A stretch of DNA of 64,000 nucleotides, taken from the NCBI GenBank assembly GCA_018292915.2, contig JACVVK020000089.1, forward strand, positions 1,247,001 to 1,311,000, written 5' to 3'. Shown piece by piece: positions 34,465 through 42,538 of the stretch. The notes below the pieces were generated by a model. The model searched no databases and had not been told where the DNA came from. It saw nothing but the letters and a program-made list of their open reading frames with translations. Every line of letters starts with the position of its first letter. The stretch's first letter is position 1. Source of the stretch: Batillaria attramentaria (Eukaryota > Mollusca > Gastropoda > Batillariidae). A program made the position numbers and the translations under genes.

Positions 34465-37400
34465 CTCTCTCTCTCTCTCTCTCTCTCAATGGAAACAACT
34501 GACCGGGCTTGTCAGACCAATCTTGGTTTTGGAAGAGAGACGTCAAGTTGTTTTCTTTGAAATCTATGACGTTTTCCTCATTGGGATGACGCATAATACA
34601 TTTGACGTAATAACTTTGACTCGGATACAATTCTTGCAATGAAAGCAGCCCCATGAAAATTGAAGTGTTGCTGCTGCGCAGTGTAAAGATCGAATTTATA
34701 CCGGCTCAATGTGTTTAACAGACAAGTCTGCGCGGCGAACGTTTTTTCACTATGTGTTATGTCTGCTGCGCGCGCGCGCACACAGACACACACAGACATA
34801 CGCGCGCGCGCACGCACGCGCGCACGCACGCACGCACGCAGACTTGCGCGAGCCGCGTTTGTGCATGTGCTCCATTGAGACCTATGTGGTGTTCTCTCAC
34901 TCTACTATGCTATTGAGTGAGAGTCAGTGGGAAAAACAAAGCTCACTACATCAATGAAACTCCCGCTTTCCCCGTCTACAAATAGAGAACTTCCGAAAAG
35001 TGACGACACACCCCCACGTCAATCAAACATGACGTCGGCAAACTGACGCTGATACAGTTTTGCGTCAGTGCGCGTGTGCCTTTTCTGCGATGTTTGTGAG
35101 GCGTGTGGCTTGTGTAAAGGAAATGTGCTTCGAGTACAAATTTTCGAGTCAACTGACGACAACGGCTGCAGTGAATTTTTCTAATTTTTTTGTATATTTT
35201 TTATGGCACCCCAGGCTCATTATCTATGTATAGTAGGAGCGATTTTGAGATCTAAAGTGTGTTCACCAGCACTTTCATCAGGTACGGTTTACGCCAAAAG
35301 TATAAAAGCGACAACCTCCAAATTTCACTCAGTTGAGAGTCCGTATTCATGCTATCTATGTCCCAAAAATGGAGTGGTTTAGGTAAATATTACGCCTTTA
35401 AACGCCAGAAAGCCACTTTTTTTGAAAAGGGCGATAACTCGCAAATCATGTGTGCAATCGTACCTGGATCGGGCCTTCTATTCAACAATCTTGATTCATT
35501 TAGAAACCCCAAATTTGAAATCGATCGGTTCAGTATTTTCGGAGAAATAGGCATCTGAACTGGGTTCACATGCAATGTCAACTCAGGCTCGGTTTACATG
35601 AAAACTATAAGAGCGACCATTTTCTAGTAGTGACTCTGTTCAGAGTCCGTATTCAAGTTATCTACTGCCAAAAAAATTGAGTGATTGAAATAAATATTAC
35701 GCCTGTACACGAAAGACAACCAACTTGTCTCAAAAGGGCGATAACTCCCAAATCACTTAAGCAATCATCACACGCTTGGTTCCTCTAATGTAACATTTTG
35801 ATATATTTGGATACCCCAAATTTGAAGCCATTCGGTTAAGTATCTTCGAAGAAACGGGCCCGGACACAATTCACACACGCACACACGCACACACATCCGC
35901 ACAGACGGCACTCAGTGAGGAGGAGAACAGCATACATGCCAGCATCGATGACGCAGGTTTTCTTACGTCATTGTCAGAGTTACACTTGCATAATCGTCGC
36001 TGCGGGAGATCGGCAGTGACGTGCGTTTGTACCACAGATGCTTGCCTATGAACGTGGAAATTTTAGCCCGTCCTATTATGTTGTTTCCATTACTATGGAA
36101 ACAACATAAAAACGGTCGTTATGGGAAACACACACACACACTCACACACTGACACACACACACACACTGACACACACACACACACACAGAGCAGCTTGAA
36201 TCACGACGCACAGCCTCAATCATAAACCCAGAAATGCGACTCTGTTCTAGTAAGCGCAGTCAGTATATACATACATGTGCAAGACACAAGTCAACTTTGA
36301 GGGCAGATACGTCACAAAGAATCACTGCGTTTACGTTTTCTGACTCGTTTTATTTTCAGACACAAAGTAGGGGACTGCCCCTATCGTATCGGCGTCCGGT
36401 CTCCATTCACACACTCGGAATGGCAACACACACACATTTCATACATGTACACATGCGTGTGACAATCAGTGCTTCTAGCGAAACTGAACAGTGGTTAGTG
36501 ATCTGCTACGTGTGAAGGAGAAAGTGACTGACAGTTATTTCAGCGTAAGAGGTGATCACAACCCGCTTTACTGCATGTGTGTTTAGGGGGTGTCATGTCA
36601 ATTAACTGTAGTGATGCGCTAATTGGTCTGCCTTGATCGGTCAGTGCGGCGTCACAGTAGGGGGCCACGTGGCGGTTCGATCCGCTAGTGTCGGCTCAAG
36701 TACCGTGGTCGGTAGGAAATCGGCTGCCAGAGACGTGTGAAGTGCAATTAAAAAATAAAAAATAAAAAAATACGCCTGTCTCACGGCACACACACACACA
36801 CACACACACAGAGCACGGAAAGCTCATGACTTTGGTTACGCATGGGAAATGCAAGCTGTTGGAAATGTGGCCCATTTTATTTCTATTTTCAAATGTAGGT
36901 TAAAGGATTACATTCCAGCAGGACTGGCACGCTTTGCTTTCATCTTACTCTGAGTACTGTTCATATCACCCAGAAATACTCACAGAGCCAGCTACATTGG
37001 TTATCTGAACGCGCACGAACATCGACGTGCATTGTGTCTCTTGTGTTTCACGTTACAAGTCTTTATTTTATTCTCTATTTTTTAAAAAAGGTAAAATTTC
37101 AGGACCTTGTCAGGATATAATTACAGGAAAAAAAGGGCCATAGGGGCGACGCTCTTCCGCTTGAGCCAGTTTTAAAAAGGCGGCATTAACGTATTGTGGG
37201 TGCCAGTCATCCAGACTGGTATTCAAATATCGTTAGAAGGAGAGTGGGGGGGGGGGGGTATTCACGTCCTTTTCCGCCTATGTTTGGCTGATATCGGGGC
37301 AACAAGACGGTTATGACATCAGACTTGCAAAAACATCCCAGAGTCTAACGCGCAGCCGGGACGAAATAAAAACACACAGCTATCATTACAGAAAGGAACA

Positions 37401-37919
37401 GAGCAACAAAAAAGGGTGTAAAGAATGCATTTTTTTCGTAACGTTTGAAGGTACACTTTCGCAAACTTTTAAGGGCGATGCTTCATTTTGTTCGTAAGAG
37501 ATGAGAGAAGTCTGTTGTAGTTTAGGAAAGTAGCATCGTGCAAATTTTGTTGTACCTTTCACTGAATGCAATATATAAGTGAAGTCGCATTCTCGCTGCG
37601 GTCTTTTCATGTTTTCCCGAGGCTCTTCTTAACACACACACACACACACACACACATACGCGCGCAAGCGCGCGCGCGCGGCAACAACAACCACAAAACA
37701 AATCACGCTGGAACCAAAGCAGAAAGTCCGATGTACATAACAAGGTGAACTTACGAGGGAAAATAAATCGCACTGAATGTTTTGATCCTGTGCGATAAAA
37801 CTAATGCTAACCCCCCCCCCCCCCCCATCCACAAAACCTGCCAAAAAGCGTTCATTGAGAGGTGGTGGTCCTTATTATTGTTCTGTATTGTTCTTGTTTG
37901 TTTTGTTGTTGGGTTCTCC

Positions 37920-37965
<46 letters not shown>

Positions 37966-38928
37966 GCATCACACAATACGCTGACGTGCGGGTCAGTTCT
38001 TGTAATGCAGAACAGATTGCTCAACTGTGAGGGTTCGCCCTTCATACGTCATTGACACTTGCCTAGCCGACCAACTGTGCGACTCAACACCACACTACAC
38101 ATCAACTCCAGTGTTTGTCTGGAGATGTGCGTGCTGTCAGTCAACGACTGACCGTGACTGACAGCCACAAAACCACAAGGGGGTGGCCATCGCACTAATA
38201 GTTGACACTCCGTTGCATGACTTGCATCGGTCTGATTGGCTTACACTGACGAATGTCTCTCCCACTGCCTGTTGAAGTACATGTCAGTCAATCTATAGGA
38301 TTAGGATCTCCTTGTTGAGCGGCTGAGGTGTGAAGAATGATGATGTTTAGGCCCCTCTGGAAGCTTTGTCCATGGTCCATGGCTAATTCATTCGCTGAGA
38401 ACTGACAGAAATCGTCGCGCGTGTTGGGCGCATTTCTTTATTTCTGTAATGCTTGGTCGGCTTCTTTTCGTTGGTTCTGTTTTTATTTTGTAAAAGGGAA
38501 CAAAAATAAATGGCTGTTAAAAACTTGATTAAAAAAATAAACCAATAACAAGAAACGCTTGCACCATACACACTCCTCCATCTGGTAGACGGGAAACAAA
38601 ACACAAGAAAAAATTTGTTTGAAACCTCAGTTGCATGCAGGCCCCTCGACGCCTCTATTTACTTCATCATTAAATGTGCTTGCTTCATCGGCCTCTCTTT
38701 GTTGCTTCCATCGTTGTTGTGGTTGTTTTAAAGGCCACAAAGTAAACAACAACGTACATCGCAACAAAAAGACGAAAAGAACGGTTATCATATTTAGAAC
38801 CTCGCTTGCATGCAGGTCCCTCGAAGCCTCTTCCTTTATTATCATATAACAAAACGCTTACTTCGTCGGCCTTTCGTCTTTGCTTTTGTTTTTCGTTTGT
38901 TAAGGGTAACAACCAAAAAGCAAAGAAG

Positions 38929-38980
<52 letters not shown>

Positions 38981-41057
38981 AGCAAAAAAACCAAAACAAA
39001 ACAAAACAAAAAAACATTAAAGAGAGCAACGATCTCCTTTGTTACTTGGCCCTCCTGTACACCTGTGTGACCGTGACCAAAGAAGTGATAGACACGGGCA
39101 CCTGTGCGCCGTGAGAAAACAACGTACGTGTGCTAATCTCGCTTGATTGACGGGCGATGCTCTTCCGTTTGAGCCAATCAGAAAGGCGCCACCACTTGAT
39201 TGACATGCACTTACACACACGGGGGCGACGCTCTTCCGTGTGAGCCAGTCAGAAAGGCGCCAGTGATGTGCGGAGCAGCTTTAGGTCTATTGTATTTGAT
39301 AACACCACAATACACATCAACTCTGTTTGTATGGAGACATACGTGTTGTCAAGCAAGGATTGACCATGATTGGCAACCACAAAAACACACCTTATCGGCG
39401 GGCGGTCATCCCAGTACTGGTTGACACCCATGTTGCGTGACTTGCATTGCTCTGATTGGCTTACACGGAAGAGTATGTTTCCCAAGACGCGTCGAAGTAC
39501 ATGTCAATCAGCCTAGAGCTTAGACTCTGTTGAGCGGCTGAAGTGTGAAGTATTGTTATGCTTCGTCTGGTGTTGGATCTCACGATGATGTTTCGTGTTT
39601 AATGGCCCCGCCACTTGGGAGAGACTAATCAGATGGACAGGAAGGTCAGGCTTTGGGCACGTGCCGATGACTTGCCGTTTAACGCCGTGTAATTGCTCGC
39701 CGGGTGTGTGTGTGGGGGTTACTGGTGGGAAGGGAGGGGGAGGTGTACCAAGTGCCTGGCGCCAATCGGCTGCTGTTGGGTTATTACTGGCGACTGTGAT
39801 ACGGCAAAGGCTGTGGGGCTGTGAGCTCTGTCTTTTGTTTGAAGTCGCCGGCATCATAGACAAAGCGCCAGCCAGCCGCTTATGACCAGTCGCGCATGAC
39901 CGATCGCCCACCAGCACCCCCCCCCCCTCCCCAGTGATTTGTGGAGCTCTTCCCAGGTGCGATACTATGGGCGGGCACGTGCTCTGTCTTTTGTTTGACG
40001 TCACGTCGAGACAGGCGGCGGCCCTTACACGCCTCAATACCCGGTGTCTCAAAACTAAGACTGATTGACGTATGAGCTTTGACCAATCAACAGACACAGA
40101 CTGGTGTGAAGGGTGACTGACGGGGGGGGGGGGGGGGGGGCAAGACTGATTGAGTTTTAACCAATCACATACAGATGGTAACAACCTTGCTTAGTTACTG
40201 CACCCGCCCCCCCCGCCCCCCCCCCCCCCCCATTACTCCCACCGTTGTACATGTCTTGAGTCAAGGAAGAAGTAGGCGAAGTAGTGGTTCTTCTATTCTA
40301 CACTTTTCTATACCGAGCGCAGTTGGTATCACGGCCCGTCGCGCATGACCAATATCGGCCCGTCGCGCATGACCAATATCACGGCCCGTCGCGCATGACC
40401 AATATCACGGCCGGTCGCCCGTCGTTCATGACCAGTCGCTAGTTGTCGCGGTAGCCCATGACCAATCGCGGGTAGCGCATGACCAATCGCGGGTAGCCCA
40501 TGACCAATCGCGGGTAGCGCATGACCAACCGCGCGTCGCATATGACCAACCGCGCGTCGCACATGACCAGCCGCGCGTCGTTCATGACCAGTCGCGCGTA
40601 GCGCGTGACCAGTCGCAGGTAGTTCATGGACCCTATACGCACGTTTTCATATATGGTCACGTAGTGCAAAACTACAGACCTTAATTAATGGTAATTTCGC
40701 TTTAACAATGACGCTTGGGAGCAGCACTGGCCAGCATGCAGGTCACAGAATACAGTTTATTGCTACTCTTTGGCTCCTACAATTGTCAGGCAGCTCATGT
40801 CCTTGAAAACAGATTTTCCAACCAAAACAGACAATGGTTTCCAGAAGCAAGACGTGTCCGCAAGCTGCATGGGAAAAATCAAGCCTCGGAGCTGCAGGTT
40901 TCGTAGTCTGTTGATGCTGCGTCCTTACCAACCCCATACACAAAACCGTGCACTCCGTTAGTCATGCCATGGCACACGCCCAAGGATACGGTCAAAAATA
41001 GGTCACCCCGCAAATCAAAACTGCCATTTTTCAACACATCAAACACTTTTCACACGT

Positions 41058-41113
<56 letters not shown>

Positions 41114-42487
41114 CTGGGGTCAAATGCAATTTTAGCAACTCCCAAAGATCAAGGAAAAAGGGGGAAATTCATTTTTATGATGCAGGTCCGTACTCCCTAA
41201 CCTAATCGTGTTCTTTGACCTGTCAGTCCCTAAGGGGAACCTACGTTAGTGCACACGGCAGCATACCCACGGTGAAAGCGACATCGGGAGGGATGGTGAC
41301 GCACGGATGCACCCGTACTCAACTTTAACACAGTAACAGACATAACTTGTATTAAACTACAACTTAGCGCCGATCCCCCCCAACCTCTTGATTTCGGTGT
41401 GAATGTAGGAGCAAGCATGACAGCCACTCGCTCCGCATTGCGCTTCATGTGGTGTGTGCTCATGTACATGTGCGTGCGTTCGGGTGGAGAAATAACATCC
41501 CGTTTACTTGGTGTTGCAAATAAGCTGCTTCGTTAACAGTTTTTGAAAACAAGGAAACTGGGTGCAATAATGTCCTTTTGAGTCAAGTCCAGATCTTTCA
41601 GTGAACAGCATATGTCAATGAAATACAACATTCTGAGCTCTGTCTCTGTCTCTCTCTCTCTCTCGTTTGTTTGTTTGTTGTTTATTAAAATGGAAAGTTT
41701 GAAAATTGGTCACAAAACCAGAACGTCCACCATTTTCAAATTTCAGTTTCTGTCTGTCTGTCTGTCTCTTCTAATCTTCCCACAGTTTATTCTCGCGCCC
41801 ATTAATTCCTACATGTTTTGACATAATTGGTATGTTCAGTACACTCTTTAAATGTTCCTGTCTAATTTGAGTGTAGTTTCATTTCTGATGGAATTATTAT
41901 TTTGCTTTTATTCCTGTTGCTGTGCATGTGTGTGTGTGTGTGTGTGTGTGTTTCTCTATTTCTCTATTTAGATACTGCTAGAAATAGCAACGGCAGAAAC
42001 AAAAATTGACTGTTTCACGTTAACTATCTCTACCATTGAAAAAAAAGTATTGTTGATTCATTCTCTCTCTCTCTCTCTCTCTCTCTGCAGATAGTCTCTC
42101 CAAGTTTTGGGTCAAGGACTAAAAAAAAGTTGTCCCGACTGGGGTCGTGTGTGACTATGGCAGCAAGTCTTGCTGACTTCGTCGCCTTGGACGCACTGTT
42201 GAAGTCCAGGCATCACATCAAGGTGGACGTGCCTGACTTCAGGGGATGGACTGCACTCTCCTACGCTGCCCGGGCACTGGCCCCAGACCTCGTCAAAACT
42301 TTGCTTAATGTATGTATCCAGGGGAGAGGCAATATAGAATTCAAATTAAGTATGTTGTAGTACATCTGTAGCAACAAGGAAAGCACTGTTTGCATGCAAA
42401 ACAAACAGGATTTTGCTTTTTGGCCTTTTAAAATATATGCATGCATGCACAAGCACACACACACACACGCATGCATGCGCTTGCATG

Positions 42488-42538
<51 letters not shown>

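Larger units (their letters stand above)
34341..36110. repeat. Cluster of GTTGTTTCC-ended repeats with a ~290-bp internal duplication
   Basis: TATGTTGTTTCCATTT (34342) faces ATGGAAACAACTGACC (34487) around a CA/CT microsatellite. TTATGTTGTTTCCAT and ATGGAAACAACATAA form a palindrome at 36076-36109 with a 4-bp centre. Between them, about 35285-35570 and 35590-35865 are diverged direct copies (shared GAGAGTCCGTATTCA-type, TAAATATTACGCCT, GGGCGATAACTC, CCCCAAATTTGAA). No coding frame. Confidence 0.55.
30675..40651. mobile_element. 10-kb block bounded by near-identical ~720-bp inverted repeats
   Basis: The left arm starts TATGAAAACGTGCGTATAGG at 30675. The right arm ends with its exact reverse complement at 40651. 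Left-arm parts 30675-31053 and 32243-about 32570 match 40651-about 39928 read in reverse, with only a few visible differences. Each arm opens with a 21-bp tandem array, then a unique segment (CCAACTGCGCTCGG, AGAATAGAAGAACCAC), a poly-G tract and GATTGGTTAAAACTC-type repeats. The outer flanks share GTCACGT close to each end, a possible imperfect target duplication. No transposase-like frame is seen inside. It lies wholly in ankyrin-gene intron 4 and would fold the pre-mRNA into a long hairpin. A non-autonomous long-TIR DNA transposon is the likeliest reading. Confidence 0.7.

Noticed and set aside
30675..40651. Autonomous transposon encoding its own transposase
   Set aside because: The only enzyme-like frame inside is the RNase H of a separately inserted LINE; no transposase-like motif was found.
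40329..40669. Minus-strand repeat protein gene in the right arm
   Set aside because: The frame is open only because the unit is 21 bp; no promoter, splice or family evidence. Kept as a repeat and as a readthrough note for exon 4.
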